From positions 744,001 through 808,000 of the forward strand of contig NZ_MBSS01000012.1 in the NCBI RefSeq assembly GCF_001695855.1: a stretch of DNA of 64,000 nt. The letters run 5' to 3'. This document shows, one piece after another, positions 9,526-18,600 of this stretch. The first letter of the stretch is position 1. Each line of letters starts with the position of its first letter. The position numbers and the translations under genes are program-made. The stretch is from Ensifer sp. LC163 (GTDB lineage Bacteria > Pseudomonadota > Alphaproteobacteria > Rhizobiales > Rhizobiaceae). The notes below the pieces were generated by a model. The model searched no databases, was not told the DNA's origin, and saw only the letters and a list, made by a program, of their open reading frames with translations.

Positions 9526-10281
9526 TCAAGCCAGGGTTGTTTGGTCGGTGGTCACGGCTTTCTGTTTTCGCATGCTCTCGCCGCTGAGTTCGATGCGATA
9601 GGCATTGTGAACAAGGCGATCCAAGACGGCGTCGGCGATCGTTGGATTGCCGATCATGTCGTACCAGTGATCCACGGGCACCTGGCTGGTGACGATCGTC
9701 GATCGCCTCTCGTATCGGTCCTCGATGATTTCCAGGAGATCGCGACGCTGCTCGTCGTTGAGCTTCTCCGGGCCCCAGTCGTCGAGAATGAGCAGGTCGG
9801 TTCTAGCGAGCGCCTTGAGGACCTTGGGATATCGGCCGTCGCCGCGCGCCAGGGCAAGGGTGGCGAACAGCCTTGGAAGGCGGTGATAGGCGACGGAGAA
9901 ATCCTCGCGGCATGCCTTGTGTCCGAGCGCGCAGGCAAGCCAGCTCTTTCCGACGCCGGCCGGGCCGATCAACAGCAGGCTGTGGCGCTGACTGATCCAG
10001 TCGCAACCGGCGAGCTTCATGAAGAGATTGCGATCCAGGCCGCGGGCGGCGCGGAAGTCAGCGTTCTCGATCTGGGCGTCATGGCGCAGCTTCGCGGCGC
10101 GGGCTCTCGCCTCGAAGCGCTTCTGCCGGCGCGTGGTCGTCTCGCGTTCGAGCAGCAGCGCAAGCCATTCGCCATGCTCGAGGCTTCTGGCTTCCGGTTG
10201 CGCCTCGAGTTCCTGATAGGCGCTGGCCATGCCGGTCAGGCCGAGTTCGCGCAGCATGTCGATGGTGGGATTGGTCAGCAT
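9526..10281 (-). CDS. istB: IS21 helper ATPase IstB
   Basis: A 251-residue AAA+ ATPase that assists IstA in target selection and strand transfer. Walker A is LLLIGPAGVGKSWLACALG and Walker B is TDLLILDDWGPEKL. The C-terminal DAVLDRLVHNAYRIELSGESMRK is a hallmark of IstB. I place the start at ATG 10281 (MLTNPTIDML). The frame stays open for about 180 further codons upstream, but those codons are the shadow of istA. IstB follows IstA with a 14-base gap. It appears intact, so it could serve another IS21 copy even though its own IstA is broken. Confidence 0.95.
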   Translation of the reverse strand: MLTNPTIDMLRELGLTGMASAYQELEAQPEARSLEHGEWLALLLERETTTRRQKRFEARARAAKLRHDAQIENADFRAARGLDRNLFMKLAGCDWISQRHSLLLIGPAGVGKSWLACALGHKACREDFSVAYHRLPRLFATLALARGDGRYPKVLKALARTDLLILDDWGPEKLNDEQRRDLLEIIEDRYERRSTIVTSQVPVDHWYDMIGNPTIADAVLDRLVHNAYRIELSGESMRKQKAVTTDQTTLA

Positions 10282-10295
10282 CGTTCGTTGTCTCC

Positions 10296-11477
10296 TCAAT
10301 GAAAGTAGCCGGGGCCACGCAGATTGGTGTGCTCCATGACGGCAGCAGGTTCGGTGGAATGCCTTGCGTCCTTGTGGGTGGCGATGAGCGAGGCAATGGT
10401 CTTGCAGGTCAGGCCGCCGATCTCGACGGCGCGCGCCGAAACGGCCTCGGCGCGGTCGCCGGTGATGTCGCGATAAAGGCGCAGGATGCCGAGGCATGTT
10501 CTGAAGCCTTGCTCGGGATGCGGCCGGCTGGCGAGGATGGCGGTGATCAACCCCTCGGTTTGCGGACCGATGGACGCGCCCCAGCGCCGGAAGCGCTCCG
10601 GCGTCCATTCGGCGTAGCGGCGGTGGGAACTGGGCATGTGCGCGGGGTCTGTTCCATAGCGCGGCCCACCATAGCGGCGCTGATGCACGGCGACGCGTTT
10701 GCCGCGATGGAAGATCTCGACCATCCGCACTGTCGCCCGGATATCGACCTGCTGGCGGATGAGGCCATGCGGGACGGAATAGAAGAAGCTCTGGAACTCG
10801 ACATGATAGTCCGTCGATACCCGCGCAAAACGCCATTCGGCGAACTCGTAATCCTCGGCGGGCAGACTTGCGAGCGCGGCGCGTTCGACCGTCTCGAAGA
10901 GATGTCGGCGGCTGACGCCCAGCCGGCGCATGACATGATTGTTGATGCGCTCCAGCACGCCGGCGATCGCGGTATTGGCTTCTGTGAGCGAGAAGAAAGT
11001 CTGCTTGCGCAAGCGACCGAGAATGCAGCTCTGGGCGAAGCGCACGCCGTTCTCGACCTTGGCCTTGTCCTTCGGACGCCGTGGCCGCGCCGGCAGAACG
11101 CCGACACCGTAGTGGGACGCCATCATGCCGTAACTGCGGTTGATCTCGGGATCGTAGAAGCTGGCGCGGCTGACACCGGACTTCAGATTGTCGGGCACGA
11201 TCAGGCGGGGCACGCCGCCGAAGAAGGCGAACATGCGCACGTGCGAGCCGATCCAGTCCGGCAAGGTCTGCGACCAGGTCACCTCGGCGAATGTGAAGCT
11301 CGACGCGCCGAGCACGCCGAGGAACAGCTCCGCCTCGCGAATCTCGCCGGTCTTGCGATCGACGATCGGCACCTTCTTGCCGGAATAGTCCACGAAGACC
11401 TTATCGCCGGCAGCATGCTCCTGGCGCATCGTCGGCGAAAGGCGCTGCTCGAAACCGCGGAATAGCTCGCAGAAACG
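10296..11477 (-). pseudogene. istA: IstA transposase, C-terminal part (split by RIT insertion)
   Basis: This is the catalytic part of an IS21 IstA. It shows the DDE residues in KVFVDYSGKKVPIVD (first Asp), RLIVPDNLKSGV (second Asp) and DKAKVENGVRFAQ (Glu). The frame begins in the middle of the protein with RFCELFRGFEQRLSPTM, right at the junction with the inserted element. The missing N-terminus is at 14894-15246. Joining the two parts at the shared AACGG word restores one continuous frame (..GGYGYS/RFCELF..). As it stands, the element cannot make full-length IstA. Confidence 0.93.
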
Positions 11478-11504
11478 GGAAGTATGTTCGGCATAACATA
11501 TTTC

Positions 11505-11534
11505 CCGTTATGTTGCGGCCGGATTTATGTTGCG
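11505..11534 (+). repeat. RIT inverted repeat, left arm
   Basis: 30 bases running CCGTTATGTTGC...TTATGTTGCG, identical over all 30 positions to the reverse complement of 14864-14893. It contains two TATGTTGCG half-sites in direct orientation, a likely recombinase-binding arrangement. Confidence 0.93.
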
Positions 11535-11612
11535 GCTGCGGGGGATGAGCCAAGGCTCTCGGTGATTTCCTTGGCCCAAGCGCCACATAAGAAGAACGAC
11601 GATGGCAGTTGA

Positions 11613-12608
11613 CTACAATGCTTTCAGGAATGCCATCAATGACGGCAGGGATCGTTGCCGTGGGGGCTCTCTCAAGCCGCTGATATCAACCTTGGCCAAC
11701 GCCTTGGCCTTCATTTCCAGATCCACCTCGGCGTAGATGTGCGTGGTGTCCAACGACACATGGCCGAGCCAGGCGCGGATCGTGTTGATATCGACGCCGG
11801 CACGTAGGAGGTGGACGGCTGTCGTATGCCGAATCGTGTGGGGGCTGACGCGCTTCGTGGCCAAGGTCGGCACAGTTTTGCTCGCCATGGCGGCATATTG
11901 CGTCACGACGCGGTGTATTCCGAACCGTGTCAAAGGCTCCTTCATTCGCCCCAGAAAGACCGCATCGCTCTTATCCCGATCGGTCACGAGGCGAGCCAGC
12001 GATATCGCCGTCGCTGGCCACAATGGGCAGATCCGGATCTTGTTTCCCTTGCCATGAAGGCGCACTGACGGAGACGTGCCCAGCTGAAGACTGCCGATCG
12101 TTAATTTTGCTGCCTCATCCGCGCGCGCACCACTGTTGTATAGGAATAACAGCAGGGCATGGTCGCGCACCCCAAGGCTGGTGCGTTTGTCTGGTTGACC
12201 GAGAAGCGCATCCATCTCGGCCTTTTCGAGATAGCCGATCGAGGCTTTTGCCGTTTTCTTGAATGGTATTGCCCTTATCTCGGAACACCAGGCCAGGTGG
12301 ACCGGCGAACGCATGCCGATGAAGCGTGCCAGTGAATGAATAGTCGCAAGTCGTTGATTACGGGTTGCTTCGCTGCATCGGCGATCACGTTCCAGATGGT
12401 CCAGGAATTTGCGGACGATTGCCGGCGTCAGCTCTTCCACTGTCATACGATCGATTGCGCAACCTCCCTGCCTGCTTGCAAACGGCAGCAGCAGTGTAAG
12501 CGTGTCGCGGTAGCTGGCTTGGGTGTTGCGGGAAAGATTGCGTTCAGCGACCAGGTGCTCCAACAGGAACCGACGGATCCACGGGCCAAGGAGGCTTCTA
12601 TCCCTCAT
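11613..12608 (-). CDS. RIT tyrosine recombinase C
   Basis: A 331-residue phage-integrase-family protein, third in the trio. The N-terminal arm (LLEHLVAERNLSRNTQASYRDTLTLLLPFA) leads to a catalytic domain with YNSGARADEAAKL (Arg), SPHTIRHTTAVHLLRAG (His-x-x-Arg) and LGHVSLDTTHIYAEVD (Tyr). The start is ATG 12608, which overlaps the end of recombinase B by 11 bases; a longer frame upstream is a shadow. All catalytic residues are present, so the protein is probably functional. RIT recombinases are thought to act together, but the role of each is unknown. Confidence 0.93.
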   Translation of the reverse strand: MRDRSLLGPWIRRFLLEHLVAERNLSRNTQASYRDTLTLLLPFASRQGGCAIDRMTVEELTPAIVRKFLDHLERDRRCSEATRNQRLATIHSLARFIGMRSPVHLAWCSEIRAIPFKKTAKASIGYLEKAEMDALLGQPDKRTSLGVRDHALLLFLYNSGARADEAAKLTIGSLQLGTSPSVRLHGKGNKIRICPLWPATAISLARLVTDRDKSDAVFLGRMKEPLTRFGIHRVVTQYAAMASKTVPTLATKRVSPHTIRHTTAVHLLRAGVDINTIRAWLGHVSLDTTHIYAEVDLEMKAKALAKVDISGLREPPRQRSLPSLMAFLKAL

Positions 12609-13542
12609 GATCGGCCCCCATCGCGTACTGTGCAAAGCGCTGGCTGGCTGCATCGAGGAGATCGGGCGTCATGTGCAAATAACGCTGCGTTGAACGTATA
12701 TCGATATGGCCAAGGTACGTTGCGAGTTGCGGGAGCAACCGTTGTACGTCTTGACCGGAGCGATACCAGGCAATCACCCGGTGCACGGCGGCCGTGTGAC
12801 GAATATCGTGCAGTCGTGGCAGCCGAAGCTCCCCGATAGGGCAACTGATTCCGGCAGCTCGACGGACATGCTGGAACCAGGAAATGACCCGCACGTAGTG
12901 CCACGGCCGGCCATCGCGCGTGGTGAACAACGGGGATTCTTCCCCGTGCGGCAAAGGGAGAAGGTGCCTGCGTTCGATATGCGCAGCCAGCTCGCAGTTG
13001 AGCTTTGGTCCGATCGGCACGAGACGCGTTTTGAAGAACTTCGTGTCGCGGACAGTGATGATCTGCTCGGTCAAATCCACATCTTGCAAGACCAAGCGAA
13101 GCGCCTCGCCGATGCGCATACCGCTACCGTAAAGCAGTAAGAGAAGGGTGCGGTACATTGCCGGCACCTGAGGGCTGTGCCCAACCTTCAGGATCGAGGT
13201 GGCGTCCAGCAGTCGGCGTAGCTCCTCCGTCGAATAAACATACGGTGTTTGTTGCGGCGGCAGCTTCGGCAAGTTTGTCGGTAGTGGTGAGAACGCCGCG
13301 TAGCCGCGACTGACGGCGAACCGATAAAAGCCGCTCAGGACCCTGTAGCGCAGCATCCAGGTGGCGCTGAGCGAGCCGCTGCCTTGGAGAAACGCGGCTA
13401 CCGTCTCTGGGGTAATCTCGCTGATCTCGAGATTGCCCATCACGCGGCAGAACCTGCGCAGCAGCACCTCGGCGGACTCGAAACGCATGCCCAATGACCG
13501 CTGCTTGGTCAGATAAGCGTCGACGACATCGGTCAGCATCAT
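12598..13542 (-). CDS. RIT tyrosine recombinase B
   Basis: A 314-residue phage-integrase-family protein, second in the trio. The catalytic domain shows LLYGSGMRIGEALRLVL (Arg), LPRLHDIRHTAAVHRVIAWY (His-x-x-Arg) and LGHIDIRSTQRYLHMTPDLL (Tyr). Its start overlaps the stop of recombinase A as ATGA (13539-13542), indicating translational coupling. The helix between the His-Arg box and the tyrosine is longer than in XerC-like proteins. Confidence 0.93.
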   Translation of the reverse strand: MMLTDVVDAYLTKQRSLGMRFESAEVLLRRFCRVMGNLEISEITPETVAAFLQGSGSLSATWMLRYRVLSGFYRFAVSRGYAAFSPLPTNLPKLPPQQTPYVYSTEELRRLLDATSILKVGHSPQVPAMYRTLLLLLYGSGMRIGEALRLVLQDVDLTEQIITVRDTKFFKTRLVPIGPKLNCELAAHIERRHLLPLPHGEESPLFTTRDGRPWHYVRVISWFQHVRRAAGISCPIGELRLPRLHDIRHTAAVHRVIAWYRSGQDVQRLLPQLATYLGHIDIRSTQRYLHMTPDLLDAASQRFAQYAMGADHEG

Positions 13543-14765
13543 TGCAGCGCTCCCAGGTCGAATGCACCAACCTCGCGAAGGGCTGCCAAGTTCACCTTGG
13601 CGTAGATACTGGTTGTCGCCGCACTGCGGTGCCCCAAGTGGTCCCCGATCTCCTTTATCGACAGACCTTCTGCAAGAAGCCGAGAGGCGCAGGCATGGCG
13701 CAGCGCGTGCCCCCCGCGATGGGCCGCTTCGATTCCAAGTGCGACAAATCTGCGGTTCGCGACATCATAGATGCTGCCCGCCTTCAACGGCCGACGGGGT
13801 GCTTGCATGCACAGGAAGACTTCTGGGCACGACGACGACGGCCGTACCGTGTCGATGTAGCGGGCGAGCGCCTCAGCAACAGACGAAACGAGCGGATAGA
13901 TCTGCGGCTGGCGGCGCTTCAGACGGAAAAGCCTGAGCGTTCGACCGGACCAGTCGATCTGATCGAGGCGCAATGCCACTACTTCCCCGCTGCGCATTCC
14001 ATAAACCGCAAGCAGCAGCAGGATTGCACGATCGCGGATGTCCCGCGGCTTGTCGGTCTCGGCATCGGCCAACATGCGCTGCACGTCTGACCAGTTCGGG
14101 GCGTACGGCAACGACTCCTGGCGGTAAAGCCGCGGACGACAGATCGATCCGGCCAGGCTGTCTGCGCACATTCCCCGCTTTCCGGCGTATCGCAAAAATA
14201 CCCGCAGGGCGGAAGCGGTATTGGCGACCGACACGCGGGACCATCGTCCCGTTGCCTGGGTAACGAAATAAGCGTCTATGTCGCCGGCCTGAAGATTGCC
14301 AAGATGCCGATTTGTCTGATCACACCAGCGCAGGAACCTACCGATCACACGGGTCCATTGCTCGAGTGTCGATGGTGTGAATCCGCGCTCATCGCGCATC
14401 CACCTCACATACTCGTCGAGTTGGCTCTGATACTCAAACCCGGCACTCGGTTCACGCCACCAGCCGAGAAATCGAAGCCAAGGTCGTCCGATATCGACAA
14501 CTCTTCGCGCCGCGGTGACAGCTCCTTGGGCTTGTTCCCTCTCAACGGCAATCCGTCGAAGTGCCTCGATGTCGATGCCCTCCGAAGAAGCATCCGGGCC
14601 GAGACGCGTGGCAATCCACAACAGCTCGTTGCGCTTTATCGTCAGCGAAGCAGGAGTCGCCCCGCATTCCGCACAGTGGCGAAGGTAGCGGTCCCGCTCT
14701 TCGGCAAACGGCGTGTCATCATGGTAGTGGCCGGCCGAATGGCCGGCATCAGTCGTCAGATCCAT
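13539..14765 (-). CDS. RIT tyrosine recombinase A
   Basis: A 408-residue phage-integrase-family protein, first in the trio. An N-terminal extension of about 100 residues precedes the SAM-like domain (YVRWMRDERGFTPSTLEQWTRVIGRFLRWC). The catalytic domain has LLAVYGMRSGEVVALRL (Arg), GGHALRHACASRLLAEG (His-x-x-Arg) and LGHRSAATTSIYAKVN (Tyr). It sits about 100 bases inside the right inverted repeat and presumably starts the operon for all three recombinases. Confidence 0.93.
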   Translation of the reverse strand: MDLTTDAGHSAGHYHDDTPFAEERDRYLRHCAECGATPASLTIKRNELLWIATRLGPDASSEGIDIEALRRIAVEREQAQGAVTAARRVVDIGRPWLRFLGWWREPSAGFEYQSQLDEYVRWMRDERGFTPSTLEQWTRVIGRFLRWCDQTNRHLGNLQAGDIDAYFVTQATGRWSRVSVANTASALRVFLRYAGKRGMCADSLAGSICRPRLYRQESLPYAPNWSDVQRMLADAETDKPRDIRDRAILLLLAVYGMRSGEVVALRLDQIDWSGRTLRLFRLKRRQPQIYPLVSSVAEALARYIDTVRPSSSCPEVFLCMQAPRRPLKAGSIYDVANRRFVALGIEAAHRGGHALRHACASRLLAEGLSIKEIGDHLGHRSAATTSIYAKVNLAALREVGAFDLGALQ

Positions 14766-14863
14766 AGCAAACCTCCATTGGAAAAGGCTTGCTACCCAGC
14801 CACTGAATTATGTTGCGTCAAGAACCCAAAGACGGCCAAGCGCCCGAGCAACAGAGAGGCTTG

Positions 14864-14893
14864 CGCAACATAAATCCGGCCGCAACATAACGG
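14864..14893 (-). repeat. RIT inverted repeat, right arm
   Basis: A perfect inverse of 11505-11534. It abuts the istA N-terminal fragment, and the AACGG junction word lies within its last five bases. Confidence 0.93.
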
Positions 14894-15246
14894 CTATAGC
14901 CATAACCACCGGGATGGACGCTGCGATATTCCTCCCACAGGATCAGCAGCGTCACGCCGGGCTTCTTCAGCTCGATGGAAAGCTCCGCCCAGTTCGGCTC
15001 GTGACGTCGCCGCTGGCCCTGTTTGACGCCGGCGCGGATGAAAAGCCGATGCTCCAAAGCATCGTCTGTCAGTTCTCCTGGCAATGGCCAGCTCAATCCG
15101 GCGGCCTTAGCCCGATCCAGATTGTCTTGCACCGTACTTCGGGCGATCCCGAGCACCACCGCAATCTCGCGTACGCTTGTCCCGCCGGCAGAGAGCCGAA
15201 GCATCTGTCGTATGTGTCGCATGGTCAGCCTTCTCTTCGACGGCAT
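14894..15246 (-). pseudogene. istA: IstA transposase, N-terminal part (split by RIT insertion)
   Basis: Encodes the IstA helix-turn-helix start (MPSKRRLTMRHIRQMLRLSA, then GTSVREIAVVLGIARSTVQDNL). It runs to GGYGYS, where the RIT element interrupts it. The start at ATG 15246 is supported by GAGGGGAATTTC upstream. The catalytic remainder is at 10296-11477 in the same strand and frame phase. Translation continues into the RIT repeat and ends after a few foreign residues. Confidence 0.92.
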
Positions 15247-15309
15247 GAAATTCCCCTCGTGGATACTGAGGAGATTCATGCCAAGGTTGCTGACCCAAAG
15301 GCATCGTCA

Positions 15310-15416
15310 GGACGGAAAAACCGTCCGGTAATTGATTGGAATGCTGTCCGGCTTCAGATCGGAACGCTGTCCGGATTTTGATCGGAATCCCGTCCGGTTA
15401 ATTCCTGGAATCCGCA
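15310..15416. repeat. IS21 right terminal repeat array
   Basis: Inverted units of the left array: GTCCGG followed by TAATTGATTGGAAT, CTTCAGATCGGAAC, ATTTTGATCGGAAT and TTAATTCCTGGAAT. The outermost ten bases GGAATCCGCA invert the left end. Bases 15417-15613, between the IS end and the next gene's stop, contain nothing I can identify. Confidence 0.8.
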
Positions 15417-15613
15417 CCGCGACCAACGACAGTGTTGGGGCCGGCAACAGGCTGACGGCTTCCAGTGTTACCGAGCGGGAAGCAGACGTTTAGTCTGTAA
15501 CCGCAAAGGTCTCAAACGGGCTCAAACCTGATCTTTTGTTATTGTCCACGTGCATGTGCGATGACACCACATCGCACAATGTCAAAATACTGACGTTCGT
15601 GACGAGCAAACTA

Positions 15614-18600
15614 TCAGCCGAACACAAGCTCCGGCACAACCACTTCCCAAACATCTCGGTGAAGGTGCACCCGGAACTCTTCCTGATTGTCGGTCTTGCG
15701 CCAGCGCACGATGGCGCCGACCTCGCCGCGGAGGAAGTTGAGTCCTTCGGGAGGTGACCAGCTTTTGGCCATGCGTCCGAGAGTTTGTCCCCGAGCATCC
15801 TGCATTATCCAAGTGAGGCCATCGCGCACGATCTGAAGTGGGTCTCCTGCCTTTGCCTCCGAGATTGCGACAAGCGAGGGATGACCCGGCCCGAGACGCC
15901 CGGCCCACGACAGGTCCACGGTCTTGAGGTTCGGCACTTGGTATAGCGCAGCCGGAAAATCGGCGGCATCAGAGATGGCTGGCGCGGCGCGACGCAGCAC
16001 ATACTCTTCGCCGTGCGGGACGAAAGGATGCTGTCCTTCGGCAATGATGGCAAGGCTACGTCGCGCTCTGGTCATGGCGACATAAAAGAGGCGGCGCGGC
16101 GCATCGGGATCCTCGCCCTTAGAGGGCCGGTCCCAACCGCCATTCAGGATGACGACATCGTCGAACTCCAAACCTTTCGATCGATGCGCCGTCAGCAGCA
16201 GCAGTGCGCGCTGATCGCTGCGCGCATCATGGGCCCACTCAGCGAACCACTCGACGAGGTCAGGCACGGGCATGGTTTTGTTCGCAAGCTCTTTCGCCAG
16301 CGCGGCGATGCCTTCGGCGATCAGGTCCGTCCAGCGGTTGGACGGTATCGCGTTCAGCATGCCCACCAGATCACGGACGCCCAACAAACGTGTAGTATCG
16401 CGGCGCAGGACGTCGATGAACTGCTGCATTTCGCGCAGACGCCAGATGCTGGGCAGGCTCTCATTTGCCATTTCCACCGGAATGCCCAGCGTTTCGGCAT
16501 AAGCGCGCACCGGAGCCAACCGCCGCCAGTCACGAGCGATGACCGCCGCACGTGACCAACTCCACTCCGGATCAAGGCGCGATAGTCGGACGAGTTCATC
16601 AACTGCGGTCATCGCCTGCGCCACATCGCCGGATGGGCAATCCAGCACTTGCACCCGCCCACGGGCCACAGGATCGAGCGCCGGCATCTCTCCGACCGTG
16701 CTGCGTTTGCGATCGATGGCAATGTCGTGACCGGCTTTCATACGGGCCGCGGCTGGCGCAATGACTGCGTTGGCCGCCGCAATAATATGCCCAGTCGAGC
16801 GATAGTTCTCGATCAGGAACACCGGTCGTGCATTATAGTCGGCCTCGAACTGGCGGATGAAGCGGATGGACGCCCCAGCGAACGCGTAGATGTTCTGATC
16901 GTCGTCGCCCACCGCAAACAGGCTGAGCCGAAGCTCCTTATCGTCCAGTGAGCGGCCTGCAACGGCGGAGATCAATGCATATTCCTCAGGGCCAATGTCC
17001 TGATACTCGTCCACCAGAATCCAACGATAGCCCTGAATTAGCGTATCGCGTTGTGCCTCGGCCTCGGGTTTGCTGAGTCCTTCGCCGTTCAACTGGCGCA
17101 CTGCTTCCAAGACGATCCCGTCGAAGTCGTGGGACGTCTCGTTCGAAGTTCCGGCAAAGCTCGCGCCCACCAATCGCATCGCGAGGGCGTGGCAAGTGGA
17201 TATGGTCACCGCATTCGCGTCATCGCCGATCAGGTGCCGCAGCCGGATGCGTATCTCGGCGGCGGCATGGCGGTTGTAGGTCAGCACAAGGATGCCGCGC
17301 GGGTCCTCGCGGCGGACACGGATTAGGTAGGCGATGCGGTGCACCAGAACGCGCGTCTTGCCCGAACCCGGTCCTGCCAGGACCAGGACGCTTGTCTGCT
17401 CACGGTCGTCGGCGACGATCTCTTGCTGAACTGGATTCTTCAGCACCTCAACGATCGCTTTCCAGGAGCTGCCGGTGGTTTGACGCCGGATCTCACCGCC
17501 CTTGCCGGGCATCCAGCGACGCAGAAAGGCGTCGCGCTCCAGCACGAAGTAATCTTCGGACAGCCGCAGCGCCTGATCCATCGCAGAAAGACCCTTTTCG
17601 GCATAGGTCGCCATGACATGGGTCTGGATGGTCTGCTCGGCGTAGTGTTCCTCTAGGGGTGTAAAATCCTTCACGGTGAACTGGCCGCCCGAGGGGTTCA
17701 AATGGACCGTCATCGCCTGCCGGAAAATCGTCAGTCCTTTGCCCAGCGTTACCACCTCCTGCTCATGCAGCCACAGAAGTGCGCGCTCCATCAGTTTTGT
17801 CATGTCCTGAATGCCGCTGCCGCGCAGCAGCGCGTCTCCTGTCAGGGTGGTGAGCAGATCACCCATCGTGGTTTCGACCTGGATGTCCTTGCCGCGGCTG
17901 CCCTTTGGCAACCTGCCCAGAAAGTGCCCTAGCAACAGTTCGGCACCCTGCTGCCGCAGGCTTGCGGTCTGTTCCAACGCCTGCCAGGACCGTTGCAGCG
18001 TGACCATCAACGTGTTGCGCGAAGCCTTGCGCAGCCGCAGATTGCCCTTGCCACCATCCTGATTGCGCCCGTCGCGGCCCATGCTCCGCAGTAGCTTTTC
18101 CACGATGTCGGGTCGCACTGCGCTGTGCCCCTGATTGCGGAGTGCCTGACAGGTTTCGGCCAGATGCAGAGGAATGCCTTCGGCACCTTCGGCATCGGGG
18201 GCTGCTTCGCGCATCAGGGCGGTCATCCCCGTTTCAAGCCGCGCAGCCTGCGCCAGACGCTGCTGCGAATGACCCTCGACTGCAACATGGACAAAGATCG
18301 TGACCACGACGTCGTTGCGAGCGATTCCGAGCGCCTCGAGATCGGCCAGCGCCTTGTTCAGCATACCCCCTGTTAATCCGCTGATCCCGGCCAGCTCGTC
18401 GGTGGAAATGCCCTGATCGGGCAGCGCGTTCATCAAGTGGCGAGTGATATCCAGAAGCTGCTTGCGACGGGTGCCAGTGATCGCGGCTCTAGCCAGGATC
18501 GCCTCGACTTCTTCCAGGTTGCGGATCCTGAGGGATGAGGGGAAGACCTGAACCTTGTTCTCCTCGCGGCTCAGCAGCGTGGCCTCCTCCAGCCAGGACA

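Larger units (their letters stand above)
11474..14893 (-). mobile_element. RIT element (recombinases in trio) inserted in istA
   Basis: About 3.4 kb carrying three consecutive, overlapping tyrosine recombinase genes on the minus strand, the defining layout of a recombinase-in-trio element. Near each edge lies one arm of a perfect 30-bp inverted repeat (11505-11534 and 14864-14893). The 5-base word AACGG occurs at both junctions (11474-11478 and 14889-14893); deleting one copy with the element restores the istA frame exactly. Outside the left arm is a palindrome around TATGTT/AACATA (11471-11509). Confidence 0.92.
9380..15416 (-). mobile_element. IS21-family insertion sequence, interrupted by a RIT element
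   Basis: The ends are TGCGTATTCC (from 9380) and its inverse GGAATCCGCA (to 15416). Inside each end are several CCGGAC-centred repeats: 9393-9475 on the left and about 15340-15400, inverted, on the right. This is the multiple terminal repeat array expected for IstA binding. The element is flanked by a perfect 7-bp direct repeat CCGCGAC (9373-9379 and 15417-15423), its target duplication. It encodes IstB and an IstA gene split in two by another element. Without that insert the IS would be about 2.6 kb, the usual IS21 size. Confidence 0.92.

Noticed and set aside
9526-10836. 436-codon frame read as an IstB fusion protein
   Set aside because: Only codons from ATG 10281 match IstB. The upstream part is Arg/Pro/His-rich and antisense-like, a shadow of istA.
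13494-14090. Plus-strand frames across the RIT element
   Set aside because: They lie antisense to three well-supported recombinases and show no family motif.
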